Shown: one piece after another, positions 6,214-6,256 of the stretch | Position numbering within the stretch: position 1 is the first letter of the stretch | Layout: the number at the start of each line of letters is the position of its first letter | Assembly (NCBI GenBank): GCA_030592985.1 | Contig: JAUVIB010000200.1 | Span: 1 to 6,256 of the forward strand | Direction: 5' to 3' | Length of the DNA stretch: 6,256 nucleotides | DNA from: Calditrichaceae bacterium | Lineage (GTDB): Bacteria; Calditrichota; Calditrichia; Calditrichales; Calditrichaceae | Made by a program: the position numbers and the translations under genes | Notes under the pieces: generated by a model | Seen by the model: only the letters and a program-made list of their open reading frames with translations | Told to the model about the DNA's origin: nothing | The model's database searches: none

Positions 6214-6256
6214 ATTCAAGTGTGCAGGGACGGAAAAATTTGGTAATTGGAAATTT

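Noticed and set aside
6214..6256. Final 43 bases, including two AAATTT copies (6237-6242 and 6251-6256) around GGTAATTGG
   Set aside because: Too short and AT-rich to assign; no terminator hairpin, gene start or RNA element could be supported.
1..6256. CRISPR array, tRNA, rRNA, insertion sequence or phage gene
   Set aside because: No regularly spaced repeats, cloverleaf arms, rRNA signatures, transposase motifs or phage-like proteins were seen on either strand.

Overview
The window looks like chromosomal DNA of a Gram-negative bacterium with a lipid A-type outer membrane. The support is an LpxD-type acyltransferase, AT-rich sequence, and gene styles familiar from the Bacteroidota/Calditrichota/Ignavibacteriota (FCB) side of the tree. 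The phylum is an inference; no rRNA or other strong marker is present. All recognised genes lie on the + strand.

Layout: bases 1-96 are the 3' end of an unidentified gene. Bases 97-258 are non-coding: a nested palindromic element directly after that stop codon (attC-like, tentative), a small terminator hairpin at 183-206, and a clear Shine-Dalgarno site for lpxD (259-1245). Then come three low-GC genes: an AlkD-like HEAT-repeat DNA alkylation repair protein (1288-2019), a polytopic membrane iron-sulfur protein of the NapH/NosR/CcoG type (2105-3472), and a 16-cysteine DUF3795-type protein that starts with TTG (3493-3885). A 159-base AT-rich intergenic region with a stacked hairpin separates these from a full-length tex gene (4045-6213). 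The last 43 bases hold nothing recognisable.

The window has two textures. In hand counts, lpxD and tex are about 43-44% G+C and have good Shine-Dalgarno sites (AGGAG, GAGGA). The three genes between them are about 30-35% G+C and have no convincing Shine-Dalgarno site. This suggests host genes flanking an acquired block, possibly from a Bacteroidota-like donor where SD-less initiation is common.

Function: lpxD serves lipid A synthesis and tex is a nucleic-acid-binding transcription accessory factor; nothing links them directly. In the block, the membrane Fe-S protein and the cysteine-rich protein are 20 bases apart, so they are probably co-transcribed and may form a small redox pair of unknown purpose. 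The AlkD-like gene precedes them by 85 bases and may be an independent passenger. No complete new system can be demonstrated from this window alone. The pair and the possible recombination-site hairpins are the points most worth following.
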